A stretch of 64,000 nucleotides of DNA from JBBROS01 sp965213855 (GCA_965213855.1 CBDCAA010000007.1:930001-994000), one strand, 5' to 3'; counted from the first letter of the stretch, positions 25,053-34,745 are shown. A program made the numbers and translations. Notes: a model not told the origin generated them from the letters alone.

Positions 25053-25661
25053 TCAGGGCGCCTTGGCGTTGACGGCGTCCACCCGCATGTCCTGGTCGAA
25101 CAACACGAGCGTTGCGATGGAAGACGGGTCGACGGTGAGGCGATAGAGCCGGTCGAGCGGGAGCCCGAGTGCGGGGGCGAGCACGGCCTTGACGATATCG
25201 GCATGGCTGACCACCACGATGGACTGGTCGGCGAAGCGGGCGCGCAGGCCGGCCAAGGCCGCGAGTGCGCGGGCCTGCGCCTCGGCCATCGTCTCGCCCC
25301 CAGGGCAGCGGGCCATGCCGCGGAGATGGTTCCACGCGTGCCAGGCAGGATCGTCAGCCAGCTCGTCGAAGCGGGCGCCAGTCCAGCGGCCGAAGTCGAT
25401 CTCCTCGAACCCTGCGTCGATCGACGTTTCCAGGCCGAGTGCGCCGGCTATCGGTGCCGCGGTCTCGGTCGCGCGCTGGACAGGGCTGCTGATGACGGCG
25501 GCGACCGGCCGGGACGCGAAGGCGGCAGCGAGGCGATGTGCCTGCCCGATGCCCTCCTGGCTCAGCGGCACGCCCGGCATGCGGCCGGCAAGCGTATGGG
25601 GCAGCAGGCCGTGCGCGGCGTGCCGAACCAGGTGGACCGTCGTCGGGCCGATGGCGCTCAG
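25053..25661 (-). CDS. histidine phosphatase family protein, non-standard start
   Basis: A phosphoglycerate mutase-like phosphatase of about 200 residues: phospho-acceptor His in VHLVRHA, Arg in SSPVQRATETA, acid in EEIDFGRWTG, second His in VVVSHADIVK. It closes the pentose phosphate operon. No ATG, GTG or TTG lies between the ppgK stop and the RHA motif in this frame. The best candidate is a CTG overlapping the ppgK TGA (CTGA, start 25661); the alternative is a GTG well inside ppgK. A sugar phosphate substrate is a guess from context. Confidence 0.82.
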   Translation of the reverse strand: MSAIGPTTVHLVRHAAHGLLPHTLAGRMPGVPLSQEGIGQAHRLAAAFASRPVAAVISSPVQRATETAAPIAGALGLETSIDAGFEEIDFGRWTGARFDELADDPAWHAWNHLRGMARCPGGETMAEAQARALAALAGLRARFADQSIVVVSHADIVKAVLAPALGLPLDRLYRLTVDPSSIATLVLFDQDMRVDAVNAKAP

Positions 25662-26452
25662 CCCTGCCGGGTTTCGGCCGGCAAGGTCGGCAGTTCTGCG
25701 AAGTCGGCGTCGAGCCGGGCGTCCCACAGGCGCACCCCGCCGGTGATGCCGGCCTTGTTGTCCACGATGCGGACATCGTGTGGCAGGTCGATCTCGATCA
25801 GCCGCGCGTCCCCGCCGCCAATGTAGAGCATGTCCCAGTTCACGAATACGCGCAGCTGCTTCAACATTTTCTGGACGCGGGAGCGCCAGCGCCGCTTGCC
25901 GACCTTCTCGACCGCGGCCACACCAAGATACTGGTCGTAGGTCTTCGTGCCGCGGCAGATGTGCTGGCTCAGCTCCAGATGCGGCGTCAGGCGACCGTCC
26001 TTGTACAGTGCAAAGCCGAACCCGGTGCCGAGGGTGATGACGCACTCGACGCCCTGGCCGGCGATGACGCCCAGCCCCTGCACCGTCGCGTCGTTGAGTA
26101 GCCGGACCGGCCGGCCGAGCCGTTGTTGCAGCGTGCCGCCAAGGTCGTACCCGGCCCACGCCTCGGTGCCCAGATTGGGTGCGGTCAGCACGTGCATGCC
26201 GCGCACCACGCCCGGGAAGCCGACGGAAACACGCTCGAACTCGCCCAGTTTGGCTGCCAGGCCGACCAGCAGCGGCACCACCGTCGCGGGTGGCGAGGGG
26301 TGCGGCGTGGCGACCCGGGCGTAATCCCCAAGCGTCTTGCCGTCCTTGTCGAGCAGGCCGGCCTTGAGCCCGGTGCCGCCGATGTCGATGGCGAGGGTGA
26401 TCGGGCCGTTCGGCCGATCGGTGGGCACCTGCGTCGGCGTGGGCTCGGTCAT
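25658..26452 (-). CDS. ppgK: ROK-family polyphosphate/ATP glucokinase
   Basis: A 264-residue ROK kinase with the phosphate loop AIDIGGTGLKAGLLD (near residue 20), catalytic Asp in LLNDATVQGLG, and the adenosine loop ITLGTGFGFALY. The SQHICRGTKTYDQYLG segment resembles polyphosphate glucokinases rather than typical ATP glucokinases. It makes glucose-6-phosphate, feeding zwf in the same operon. It overlaps rpiA by four bases. The phosphate donor is not proven by sequence. Confidence 0.82.
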   Translation of the reverse strand: MTEPTPTQVPTDRPNGPITLAIDIGGTGLKAGLLDKDGKTLGDYARVATPHPSPPATVVPLLVGLAAKLGEFERVSVGFPGVVRGMHVLTAPNLGTEAWAGYDLGGTLQQRLGRPVRLLNDATVQGLGVIAGQGVECVITLGTGFGFALYKDGRLTPHLELSQHICRGTKTYDQYLGVAAVEKVGKRRWRSRVQKMLKQLRVFVNWDMLYIGGGDARLIEIDLPHDVRIVDNKAGITGGVRLWDARLDADFAELPTLPAETRQG

Positions 26453-27144
26453 CGTCGCTCCAGGATATGCGGGCCGTTCGCGGTGCCGGCGATCACCGTC
26501 GTCGCCATGCCGACGAACAGGCCGGTCTCGACGACGCCGGTCAGGGACTTGAGCTGCCCGTGCAGTTCGGAGGCGGACGGGATCGACGCGAAGGCACAGT
26601 CAAAGATGTAGTTGCCGCCATCCGTCATGTACGGGTCGTCGGCGCCGCCACGCAGGGCGGCGTCGGCGCCGGTATCCCGTAGCCGCGCCGCAGTCGACTG
26701 CCAGCCGAAGCGCACGACCTCGACCGGCAGGCGGACGGTGCGGCCGAGCTGCGGCACGAGCTTCGCCTGGTCGACGATGACGATCATGCGGCGGCTCGCG
26801 GCGGCCACGATCTTCTCCCGCAGCAGCGCGCCGCCCAGGCCCTTGATCAGGTCGAGTGTGCCGGTATGGACCTCGTCGGCGCCGTCGATCGTGAGATCGA
26901 TGGTCGGGTGCGTGTGGAAGTCGACGAGCGGGATGCCGAGTGCCGTGGCCCGCTGCGCGGTTCGCTCCGAGGTTGGGATCCCGACCACGCGCAAGCCGTT
27001 CCGCACGCGCTGCCCCAGCGCCTCCACCATGAACGCCGCCGTCGATCCGGTGCCGAGGCCCAGCACCATCCCATCCTGCACCTGCGCCAGCGACGCCTCG
27101 GCCGATTGGCGCTTGAGATCGTCGGCCGCGGCGGATGCCGTCAT
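26449..27144 (-). CDS. rpiA: ribose-5-phosphate isomerase A
   Basis: Interconverts ribulose-5-phosphate and ribose-5-phosphate. The 231 residues carry GLGTGSTAAF, the catalytic DGADEV and KGLGGALLREKIVA. Overlaps gntK (ATGA) and ppgK. Confidence 0.95.
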   Translation of the reverse strand: MTASAAADDLKRQSAEASLAQVQDGMVLGLGTGSTAAFMVEALGQRVRNGLRVVGIPTSERTAQRATALGIPLVDFHTHPTIDLTIDGADEVHTGTLDLIKGLGGALLREKIVAAASRRMIVIVDQAKLVPQLGRTVRLPVEVVRFGWQSTAARLRDTGADAALRGGADDPYMTDGGNYIFDCAFASIPSASELHGQLKSLTGVVETGLFVGMATTVIAGTANGPHILERR

Positions 27145-27701
27145 TGACGCAGGCCTTGCACGATGGAGTCGACAATCGTGTGCGGCTGGGGCTCGACCGA
27201 GACCGTCAGCGGATGTTCGTCGGCACCGGGCTCCTCGAGCGTGCCGAACTGGCTCTCGACAAGGGTGGGCGGCATGTAGTGGTGCTGGCGGGCCGACTGG
27301 CGTTTGGTGATCAGCGCCTTGTCGCCGCGCAGGTAGATCAGCCGCACGTCCGCCCGTCCGCCGACGAGCACCTGGCGATAGCTGCGCTTCAGCGCCGAGC
27401 AGGCGAGCACGCCGTGGCGGCCGACGGCGCGCGTCGCATCGATCCAGGCCGCGATCGTCGCCAGCCAGGGCCAGCGGTCGTCATCGGTCAGCGGCGTGCC
27501 GCTATGCATCTTGCGGACGTTGGCCGGCGAGTGGAATTCGTCGGCATCCTCGAACTCCCAGCCGAGCCGGCCGGCAAGCAGGGCCGCAATGGTGGTCTTT
27601 CCGGAGCCGGACACGCCCATGACGACAAGGATCGAGGGCAGGGGGACCGAGGGCAGGGGAGGCGGCGGCGCCGGGGCGCGGGGTGGGGCAGCGATTGACA
27701 T
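27141..27701 (-). CDS. gntK: gluconokinase
   Basis: A 186-residue GntK-family kinase making 6-phosphogluconate from gluconate and ATP. P-loop GVSGSGKTT, then EDADEFHSPANVRKM and CSALKRSYRQVL. A Pro-rich tail of about 24 residues precedes the P-loop. In this operon it lets external gluconate enter at the gnd step. Confidence 0.94.
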   Translation of the reverse strand: MSIAAPPRAPAPPPPLPSVPLPSILVVMGVSGSGKTTIAALLAGRLGWEFEDADEFHSPANVRKMHSGTPLTDDDRWPWLATIAAWIDATRAVGRHGVLACSALKRSYRQVLVGGRADVRLIYLRGDKALITKRQSARQHHYMPPTLVESQFGTLEEPGADEHPLTVSVEPQPHTIVDSIVQGLRQ

Positions 27702-27713
27702 GCTCGCCGGCCT

Positions 27714-28415
27714 TCAGTGACCGGCCGCAGCTGCGTCCATCCACCACATCGCCGGGGCCGCTGGCCGGTAATGGGCGGCCGGCAGCTCCAGGTCGCCGGC
27801 GCGCACGGCCTGGACCACCTCGCGCTTGTCGGCGCCCGCGACCAGGAAGGCCGCGTGCCGCGTGTTCTCGAGCGGGGGCCAGGTGAGGGTGATGCGGGTC
27901 GGCTCGTTCGGCGGCGAGACGGGGGCGGCCCAGGCCGTCCGCTCCTGCAGCACCGGCTCGTGCGGAAACAGGGACGCGGTGTGGCCGTTCGTGCCGAGCC
28001 CGAGGAGGACGAGGTCGAATAGCGGGCGGTAGGGGTCTTGGGCCAGGAACGAACGAAGCGTCGCCTCGTAGGCGTGCGCGGCCTCCTCGGGCGTCTGGCC
28101 TGTGGTCGGGATCGGGTGGACGTTGGCGGGCGGCGCCGGTACCCGGTCGAGCAAGGCTTGGCGGACCATCGTTAGGTTGCTGCGCGCGTCGTCCGGCGGG
28201 ACGAAACGCTCGTCGCCCCAGAACCAGTGTACCCGGTCCCACGGCAGCCGCTGCTGGAAGGCCGGGCTGCCGAGCACCTCGTAGAGGCGCTTCGGCGTGG
28301 AGCCGCCCGAAAGGCAGACGGCGATCCGGCCGGGGATGGCGCCGAATGCCTCCGCGATCCAGGCCGCCGCAGCGTCGGCAAGACCGGCCGGGTCGGGCGC
28401 GGTGATGTCGCCCAT
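27714..28415 (-). CDS. pgl: 6-phosphogluconolactonase
   Basis: A 233-residue member of the DevB/NagB-like family that hydrolyses 6-phosphogluconolactone. CLSGGSTPKRLYEVLG, WFWGDERFVPPDDARSNL and LGLGTNGHTASLFP are intact. It starts five bases after the HAD phosphatase and ends 12 before gntK. Confidence 0.95.
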   Translation of the reverse strand: MGDITAPDPAGLADAAAAWIAEAFGAIPGRIAVCLSGGSTPKRLYEVLGSPAFQQRLPWDRVHWFWGDERFVPPDDARSNLTMVRQALLDRVPAPPANVHPIPTTGQTPEEAAHAYEATLRSFLAQDPYRPLFDLVLLGLGTNGHTASLFPHEPVLQERTAWAAPVSPPNEPTRITLTWPPLENTRHAAFLVAGADKREVVQAVRAGDLELPAAHYRPAAPAMWWMDAAAAGH

Positions 28416-28420
28416 GGCGG

Positions 28421-29227
28421 TCAGGCGGCCCTTGGCAGGATCAGCGTGTCGACCGCCTGCGCCCAGCCCTCATGATCGTTCGCGCCGGTCGTCGTGGTCG
28501 CTGCCGCCTTCGCCTCGTCGGAGCCGTTGCCCATGGCCACCGAGAACCCGGCCACCCGGAACATCGGCACGTCGTTCACCATGTCGCCCAGCACCGCGAC
28601 CTCGGACACATCGAGGCCGAGATGCCGCGCCAGCGCCCGGACGGCATAGCCCTTGTTGGCGTGCTTGTGGGTGAGGTCGAGGTAGTACTTCTGCGACCGC
28701 AGGGCGGACGCGTCGTCTCCGACGAGGGCCTGCAATTCCTGTTCGACCTCGCCGAGCTTGGCGAAGTCCTTGCTCACGCCGACGAGCTTGCCGACCTGGT
28801 CGACGTAGGGCTCGAAGTCGTCCACGACGCGCTCGTTGAACTTCACCGTGATCCGCTCGTGGTCGACGTAGTCGCCGGCGGGGTCGCGGACGAGCCATTC
28901 GGTCTGCGTGAACAGCCAGGCGTCGACCCCGCGGCTGGCGAACAGCGCGAGCGCCTTGCGGACAAGGTCGGCCGGGGCTGGGTTCCATTCGACGGTGGCA
29001 CCGTCGGGGCCGACGAGCATGCCGCCGTTGAACCCGGCGAACGGCGCCTCGAGCTTCAACGTTTCCGTGATGTAGGCCATCCCTCGCGGCGGCCGGGCGC
29101 TGACGATCGCGAGCTTCACCCCCGCCGCCTGCAGCCGCGCCGCCGCGGCGATGGTGCCGGGCGAGAGCGTCTTGTCCGGCTGGACGATCGTGCCATCCAC
29201 ATCCGAGACGACGAGCTTGATGGTCAT
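28421..29227 (-). CDS. Cof-type HAD-IIB hydrolase
   Basis: A 268-residue HAD phosphatase: nucleophile in VVSDVDGTI (residues about 6-14), Ser in IVSARPPRG, Lys in the KGYAVRALARHLG region, and acids in LGDMVNDVPMF, with an IIB cap between. Such enzymes dephosphorylate sugar phosphates. Its place between zwf and pgl suggests control of a pathway intermediate. Start at 29227 by a GGAG site. Confidence 0.9.
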   Translation of the reverse strand: MTIKLVVSDVDGTIVQPDKTLSPGTIAAAARLQAAGVKLAIVSARPPRGMAYITETLKLEAPFAGFNGGMLVGPDGATVEWNPAPADLVRKALALFASRGVDAWLFTQTEWLVRDPAGDYVDHERITVKFNERVVDDFEPYVDQVGKLVGVSKDFAKLGEVEQELQALVGDDASALRSQKYYLDLTHKHANKGYAVRALARHLGLDVSEVAVLGDMVNDVPMFRVAGFSVAMGNGSDEAKAAATTTTGANDHEGWAQAVDTLILPRAA

Positions 29228-29300
29228 GGGGCGGCTCCGGGGCGTGCGGGCACCACCCAACGCCGGCCCGTCCTTGGCAGCAAGGGGAGAAGCAGGCGGC

Positions 29301-30854
29301 TCATGGGAGGGGCAGCCAGTGGCGGCCGTCGCGGTCGAGCAGACGGTCGGCGGCTTCCGGGCCATGTGTGCCGGCCTCGTACCATTGCACCCTGGCGTGC
29401 CCAGCCGCCCATTCATCGAGCAGCGGCTGCGTCGCGGCCCATCCGGCCTCCACCATGTCGGCGCGCTGGAACAGCGTCGCATCGCCCATCATCACGTCAT
29501 ATAATAGGGTCTCGTAGCCGGTGCTGCTGGGCGCCTTGAACCAGTCGCTATAGCGGAAGTCCATCGCGACGCCGCCCAGCGCGAGCTTCGGGCCCGGCAC
29601 CTTGGCGCTGAGGTTGAGCGTGATGCCCTCGCTCGGCTGGATGTGCAGGACCATCACATTCGGCGTCAGATGGTCCACCGGCGTGTCGCGGAACATCGCA
29701 TACGGCGCCTGCTTGAAGTGGATCGCGATCTCGGTGCGGCGGACCGCGAGGCGCTTGCCGGTGCGGATGTAGAATGGCACGCCAGCCCAGCGGAAGTTGT
29801 CGATCTTGAGCCGCATCGCGACGTAGGTCTCGGTCTTGCTGAGCGGGTCGACGTCCTTTTCCTGCCGATACCCGGTCACCGGCTTGTCGTTCATCATGCC
29901 GGCCGTGTACTGGCCGCGGACGGTGTCGCGGGCGACGCGCATCGGGGTCCAGGGCTTGATCGCCTGCACGACCTTCGCCTTCTCGGCGCGCACGGCGTCC
30001 GCATCGAAGGCGTTCGGCGGCTCCATCGCGACCACGGCGAGGAGCTGGAACATGTGGTTCGGCACCATGTCCCGCAGCGCGCCGGTGGGTTCGTAGAAGC
30101 GCGCGCGTTCTTCGACGCCGACGGTCTCGGCGGCAGTGATCTGCACGTGGTCGATGTAGAAGCGGTTCCAAAGCGGCTCGAAAATGCCGTTGCTGAACCG
30201 CAGCGCCATGATGTTCTGCACCGTCTCCTTGCCCAGGAAATGGTCGATGCGGAACACCTGGTTCTCGCTCATGCGATCCAGGATGAGCTTGTTGAGCGCC
30301 TGCGCGCTGGCCAGGTCGTGGCCGAACGGCTTCTCGACCACGACCCGCCGGAACGCGCCGTCCGCCTCGGTCGTGAGCCCGGCCTTGGCGAGGTGCTCGA
30401 TGATCGGGCCGAAGAAGCGGGCCGCGACGGCCAGGTAGAAGATGACGTTCCCCGTCAGTCTCTGGCCGAGGCTGTCGTAGGTCGCGTCCTGGCTGAAATC
30501 GCCTTGGTGATAGTGCAGCCGCTCGCCGATCCGGCCCCACACCGCCGGGTCAAGCCCGGGTAGGTCCGCTTCGGCCCCCTTGGCACCGACCAGGGTCTGC
30601 ATCGACGCGGTCTGCGCCGCCCGGTAGCCCTCGTCGGTGTTGTCGACCACGTCGACCCCGATGATGCTGAACGCGTCGTCCAGCAGGCCCGCGGATTGGA
30701 GGTTGTAGAGCGAGGGCATCAGCAGCCGCCGGGTGAGGTCGCCGCCGCCGCCGAAGATGACGAGCGTCGTCGGCGGGGCCTTTGGCGCCGATGCCAGGCC
30801 CTCGGCCCCGCCCAGGCGGTCGGCCATCGGCATGTCCCGGGGCGGCATGTCCAT
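29301..30854 (-). CDS. zwf: glucose-6-phosphate 1-dehydrogenase
   Basis: Oxidises glucose-6-phosphate to 6-phosphogluconolactone. Cofactor loop FGGGGDLTRRLL and the substrate/catalytic RIDHFLGKETVQN (active-site His) are present; later KPFGHDL and YIRTGKRL. From the ATG at 30854 it is 517 residues, about 20 longer at the N-terminus than most. Only four bases separate it from the gnd stop. Confidence 0.95.
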   Translation of the reverse strand: MDMPPRDMPMADRLGGAEGLASAPKAPPTTLVIFGGGGDLTRRLLMPSLYNLQSAGLLDDAFSIIGVDVVDNTDEGYRAAQTASMQTLVGAKGAEADLPGLDPAVWGRIGERLHYHQGDFSQDATYDSLGQRLTGNVIFYLAVAARFFGPIIEHLAKAGLTTEADGAFRRVVVEKPFGHDLASAQALNKLILDRMSENQVFRIDHFLGKETVQNIMALRFSNGIFEPLWNRFYIDHVQITAAETVGVEERARFYEPTGALRDMVPNHMFQLLAVVAMEPPNAFDADAVRAEKAKVVQAIKPWTPMRVARDTVRGQYTAGMMNDKPVTGYRQEKDVDPLSKTETYVAMRLKIDNFRWAGVPFYIRTGKRLAVRRTEIAIHFKQAPYAMFRDTPVDHLTPNVMVLHIQPSEGITLNLSAKVPGPKLALGGVAMDFRYSDWFKAPSSTGYETLLYDVMMGDATLFQRADMVEAGWAATQPLLDEWAAGHARVQWYEAGTHGPEAADRLLDRDGRHWLPLP

Positions 30855-30858
30855 CGGC

Positions 30859-31848
30859 TTAGGTGCCTTTCTCGATCTTGGCCTCGGCATGGCCGCCGAA
30901 CTGCGCGCGCATGGCCGAGAGCAGCTTGTCGGCGAAGGTATGCTCCCGGCGGCTACGGAACCGCGCGAACAGGCTGGCCGACAGCACCGGCGCCGGCACC
31001 GCCTCCTCGACGGCCGCCTCGACCGTCCAGCGGCCCTCGCCGCTGTCGGCGACGCCGCCGACGAAGTTGCTGAGCGTTGCGTTCTCGGTCAGCGCGATGG
31101 CCGTCAGGTCGAGCAGCCAGGAGCTGACCACGCTGCCCCGGCGCCACACCTCGGCGACGTCGGTCGTGTCGATGGTGAAGCGCTCGTCCTCGGGCAGCTC
31201 CTCGCTGCTCTTGTGGTGCAGGATCTCGAAACCCTCGGCATAGGCCTGCATCAGGCCGTACTCGATGCCGTTATGGATCATCTTCACGAAGTGGCCGGAG
31301 CCGGCCGGGCCGCAATGCAGGTAGCCCTGCTCGACGCGGGGGTCGCGTGCTTCGCGCCCGGGGGTGCGGTCGATGGTGCCGATGCCCGGCGCCAAGGCGG
31401 CGAACACCGGGTCGAGCCGCTTCACCTGGTCGCGGTCGCCGCCGATCATCATGCAGTACCCGCGCTCGAGCCCCCACACCCCGCCCGAAGTGCCCACATC
31501 GATATAGGTGATGCCTTGCGGATGCAGCGCCTTCGCGCGGCGGATGTCGTCCTTGTAGTAGGTGTTTCCGCCGTCGATGATCACGTCGCCCACGTCCATC
31601 AGCCCGGCCAGCTCGTTCACCGTCGCCTCGGTGATGGCGCCCGAGGGCAGCATCACCCAGACCGCACGCGGCGGCGTGAGCGCCTTGACCATGTCGGCCA
31701 GGCCCGACACGCCGGTGGCCCCGGCGTCGGCCTGGTGCTTCACCGCGTCCGTGTTGCGGTCGAACACGACGGTCTTAATGCCCGCGCGCATCAGCCGCAG
31801 GCTGATGTTGCCGCCCATGCGGCCGAGGCCGATGATCCCCAGTTCCAT
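30859..31848 (-). CDS. gnd: 6-phosphogluconate dehydrogenase (decarboxylating), short type
   Basis: Converts 6-phosphogluconate to ribulose-5-phosphate and CO2. At 329 residues it is the short form, lacking part of the C-terminal tail of E. coli Gnd. Rossmann GLGRMGGNIS; substrate motifs DGGNTYYKDD and GSGHFVKMIHNGIEYGLMQAYAEGF are intact. The cofactor loop carries an Asp (VVFDRN) instead of the basic/Asn-Arg pair of NADP enzymes, which suggests NAD preference (inference). AGGAG precedes the ATG. Confidence 0.93.
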   Translation of the reverse strand: MELGIIGLGRMGGNISLRLMRAGIKTVVFDRNTDAVKHQADAGATGVSGLADMVKALTPPRAVWVMLPSGAITEATVNELAGLMDVGDVIIDGGNTYYKDDIRRAKALHPQGITYIDVGTSGGVWGLERGYCMMIGGDRDQVKRLDPVFAALAPGIGTIDRTPGREARDPRVEQGYLHCGPAGSGHFVKMIHNGIEYGLMQAYAEGFEILHHKSSEELPEDERFTIDTTDVAEVWRRGSVVSSWLLDLTAIALTENATLSNFVGGVADSGEGRWTVEAAVEEAVPAPVLSASLFARFRSRREHTFADKLLSAMRAQFGGHAEAKIEKGT

Positions 31849-31864
31849 TGCGTCGTTCTCCTAT

Positions 31865-31894
31865 GGTCTCGAAGATCGGGGTGTCGAAGATCAG
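31865..31894 (-). repeat. two 15-bp direct repeats upstream of gnd
   Basis: GGTCTCGAAGATCGG (31865-31879) is followed at once by GGTGTCGAAGATCAG (31880-31894), 13 of 15 identical, in the gap between tal-pgi and gnd. No function is visible. Confidence 0.6.
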
Positions 31895-31904
31895 GCCGTG
31901 ACGT

Positions 31905-34745
31905 TCAGGCCAGCGCCGCCTCGATGGCCCTGGCCAGGCGGGCGAGCCCCGCGCCGACATCGGACCCGAGGTGCACCCGCAGCGCCCGGCGGTGCCGCTC
32001 GGCCAGCACGTCGAAGTCGCCGCGGGCCTGCGCGGCCTTGACGATGCCGAAGGTGTAATTCTCGCCCGGCACCGGCAGATCCGCCGCGTCATCCGCCGTG
32101 ACCTGCAGGAACACGCCGCTGTTGGGCCCGCCCTTGTAGGTCTGCCCCGTCGAGTGCAGGAAGCGCGGCCCGAACCCCGCCACAGTCGCCGTGTGCTTCG
32201 CGTCGCGGATCTTCGCCCGCAGATCGTTCAGCAGCGCGATGTGGCCCGGCGTGCGCTCGATATAGGCGAGTAGTGCCACGTAGTCGTTAGCGCCGGCGCG
32301 CGCCAGGTGAGCGTGGATGATGGCATCGAGACCACCCTTGCCCAGCGCTTCCTGGTTTGTCGCGTCGGTGAACAGCTTGATGCCGTCCTCTTCGAGGAAG
32401 GGCGCCTCGGGCGGCAGGTGGCCGTCCTTGGCATAGGCGTCGGTCAGCTTGCGCGTCTCGATCTTCGACGCCTCGACGTCCGGCTGGTCGAACGGGTTGA
32501 TCCCGATCACGCTGCCGGCGACCGCGGTCGCGAACTCCCACAGATAGAACGCCTGGCCGACGTCCGTGGGCGAGGCGAGCACCAGGCGCACGACCGGCTG
32601 GCCGGCCGTTTCCAAGGCGGCGATGGCCGCGTCCTGTGCAGCGTCGGCCTTGCCGGCCAAGGTGAGGTAGGCGAACACCCGGTCGCTGCCATACATCGCG
32701 GGCGCGGCCAGCGCCTCCAGGTCCACCGGCACGATGCCGTGGCCCTGCTTGCCCGTGCTCTCGGCCAGCAACTGCTCCAGCCAGGCCCCGACATCCTGCA
32801 GGCCGGGGCCGGAGACGATCGTCACCTTGTCGCGGCCGGCCTTGCACGCCTCGCCCAGCGCGATGCCCAGCTGCACGCCGGGGTTCGTGTCGGGCGGCGT
32901 GCCGGCCGCGCAGGAGCGGACCATGCGGCTGGTCGACGTCAGGAACGCCTCCAGGTCGCCGCCCATCGCCGCCAGCGGCACGATGCCGAAGTTCGACAGC
33001 ACGGAGTAGCGGCCGCCGATGGTGGGGTCGCCCATGAAGATATGGCGGAACTGGTCGGCCTCGGCCACGTGCTGCATCTTGCTGCCCGGGTCGGTCACGG
33101 CGACGAAGTGCTTGCCCGCCGTGACTGCGCTGGAGGCCTTCGTCACCTGGTCGAAGAAGTAGGCTTTGAGGATGTTCGGCTCGAGCGTGCTGCCGGACTT
33201 GCTGCTGACGATGAACAGCGTATGCGCCATGTCGACCTTGGCGGCGAAGGCGGCTACCTGCTGCGGGTCGGTGCTGTCGAGCACCAGCAGCTCCGGGTAG
33301 CCGGGCTGCCTGCCGAACGTCTCGGCGAGCACCTCCGGCCCGAGGCTCGATCCGCCCATGCCGAGCAGCAGGACGTGCTTGTAGCCGGCCTGCTTCACGT
33401 CGGACTGGAAGGCCAGCAGCGCCGGCAAGTCGGCGATCCGGTTGTCGACCACCTGCAGCCAGCCGAGCCACTTGGCCTCGTCGGCGCCGGTCCAGACCTT
33501 GGCGTCGTGCGCCCACAGGTCGCGCAGCTTGCCCGTGTGGCGCCAGTCGTCGCGCGTGTGGTCGACCGTCTTCTGCAGGTCGGCCGGCAGCTTCATGCTG
33601 AGTTGGGCGATGCCTTGACCCAGCATGGCGGTGCGTTTGGTCGCAACGGCGCCGAGCAGCTTGTCGGCAGCCTCGGCGAACAGCTTCACGCCGTCCTCCA
33701 CCAGCTTGAGCGTGACGCCCGGCAGGTCCAGCCCGGCCGTCTCCGCGTCCGCGAGCACCTTGCGGGCGGCGTCGACGTTCTCGACCAGGCTCTCGCGCAG
33801 ATGGCCGTGGTCGCGGAAGGCGTCCATCGTCGCGGGCGGGATGGTGTTGACGGTATCGCGGCCGATCAGCTCCTCGACATAGAGTACGTCGCTATAGGCT
33901 TTGTCTTTCACGCCGGTGCTGGCCCACAGCAGCCGCTGCGGCAGCGCCCCCTTGGCGGCCAGCGCCTGCCAGCGCGGGGAGGCGACAAGGCCGAGATAGG
34001 TCTGGTAGGCGAGCTTCGCATTGGCGATCGCGATCTTGCCGCGTAATGCCTTCAGCTCCGGCTTTCCCGACTCGTCGATCTTCTTGTCCATCACCGCGTC
34101 GATCCGGCTGACGAAGAAGCTCGCGACGCTGGACAGGCCGGCGATGCTGTGCCCCGCCTTCACCCGGTCTTCGAGCCCAGAAATGAACGCCTCCGCGACC
34201 GCCTCGTAGGCGCTCTGCGCGAACAGCAACGTCACGTTAATGTTGATGCCCTCGCTGATGAGGGTGCGGATTGCCGGTACCCCGGCGTCGGTGCCGGGCA
34301 CCTTGACCATCAGGTTCTCGCGCCCGACGGCCTTCCACAGGCGCCTTGCCTCGGCGACCGTGTCTTCGGTGCGGAGCGCCAGATAGGGCGAGACCTCGAG
34401 GCTAATGTAGCCGTCGACCTTGCCCGTCGCCTCGTACACGGGGCGCATCCGGTCGGCGGCATGCTGGATGTCCTCGATCGCGAGCGCCTCGTAGATGTCG
34501 AGCGCATCGTGGTCGCCGGCCTCGGCGAGCGTCTTGAACCCGGCGTCGTAGTCGGTGCCTTCGCCCATCGCCTTCTGGAAGATGGCCGGGTTGGAGGTGA
34601 TGCCCTTCAGCCCGTCCTCGTCGATCAGCTTTTGCAGCCCCGAGTCTGTGAAGCTGCGCTGGATGAAATCGAGCCAGGGGCTCTGGCCGTAGGCTTCGAG
34701 CTGCTTGAGCGGGTTGCCGGTGGTGACAGGTTGCACGGTATCCAT
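31905..34745 (-). CDS. bifunctional transaldolase/phosphoglucose isomerase
   Basis: A 946-residue fusion. Residues 1 to about 370 are a transaldolase of the Tal/actinobacterial type (WLDFIQRS, NPAIFQKAM, Schiff-base Lys in LMVKVPGTDAG). Residues about 400-946 are a glucose-6-phosphate isomerase (LLGMGGSSLGPEVL, FIVSSKSGSTLEPN, GGRYSVLSNFG, then the QPDVE and LHSTGQTYKGGP regions). Fusing the two places sedoheptulose/fructose-6-phosphate recycling next to return to glucose-6-phosphate, so carbon can cycle through zwf and gnd. The arrangement is known in acetic acid bacteria and relatives. GAGGGGAA precedes the ATG. Confidence 0.95.
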   Translation of the reverse strand: MDTVQPVTTGNPLKQLEAYGQSPWLDFIQRSFTDSGLQKLIDEDGLKGITSNPAIFQKAMGEGTDYDAGFKTLAEAGDHDALDIYEALAIEDIQHAADRMRPVYEATGKVDGYISLEVSPYLALRTEDTVAEARRLWKAVGRENLMVKVPGTDAGVPAIRTLISEGININVTLLFAQSAYEAVAEAFISGLEDRVKAGHSIAGLSSVASFFVSRIDAVMDKKIDESGKPELKALRGKIAIANAKLAYQTYLGLVASPRWQALAAKGALPQRLLWASTGVKDKAYSDVLYVEELIGRDTVNTIPPATMDAFRDHGHLRESLVENVDAARKVLADAETAGLDLPGVTLKLVEDGVKLFAEAADKLLGAVATKRTAMLGQGIAQLSMKLPADLQKTVDHTRDDWRHTGKLRDLWAHDAKVWTGADEAKWLGWLQVVDNRIADLPALLAFQSDVKQAGYKHVLLLGMGGSSLGPEVLAETFGRQPGYPELLVLDSTDPQQVAAFAAKVDMAHTLFIVSSKSGSTLEPNILKAYFFDQVTKASSAVTAGKHFVAVTDPGSKMQHVAEADQFRHIFMGDPTIGGRYSVLSNFGIVPLAAMGGDLEAFLTSTSRMVRSCAAGTPPDTNPGVQLGIALGEACKAGRDKVTIVSGPGLQDVGAWLEQLLAESTGKQGHGIVPVDLEALAAPAMYGSDRVFAYLTLAGKADAAQDAAIAALETAGQPVVRLVLASPTDVGQAFYLWEFATAVAGSVIGINPFDQPDVEASKIETRKLTDAYAKDGHLPPEAPFLEEDGIKLFTDATNQEALGKGGLDAIIHAHLARAGANDYVALLAYIERTPGHIALLNDLRAKIRDAKHTATVAGFGPRFLHSTGQTYKGGPNSGVFLQVTADDAADLPVPGENYTFGIVKAAQARGDFDVLAERHRRALRVHLGSDVGAGLARLARAIEAALA

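Noticed and set aside
31971..34046. Long plus-strand frames opposite tal-pgi
   Set aside because: Antisense shadows of a well-supported enzyme; no ribosome site or known motif.
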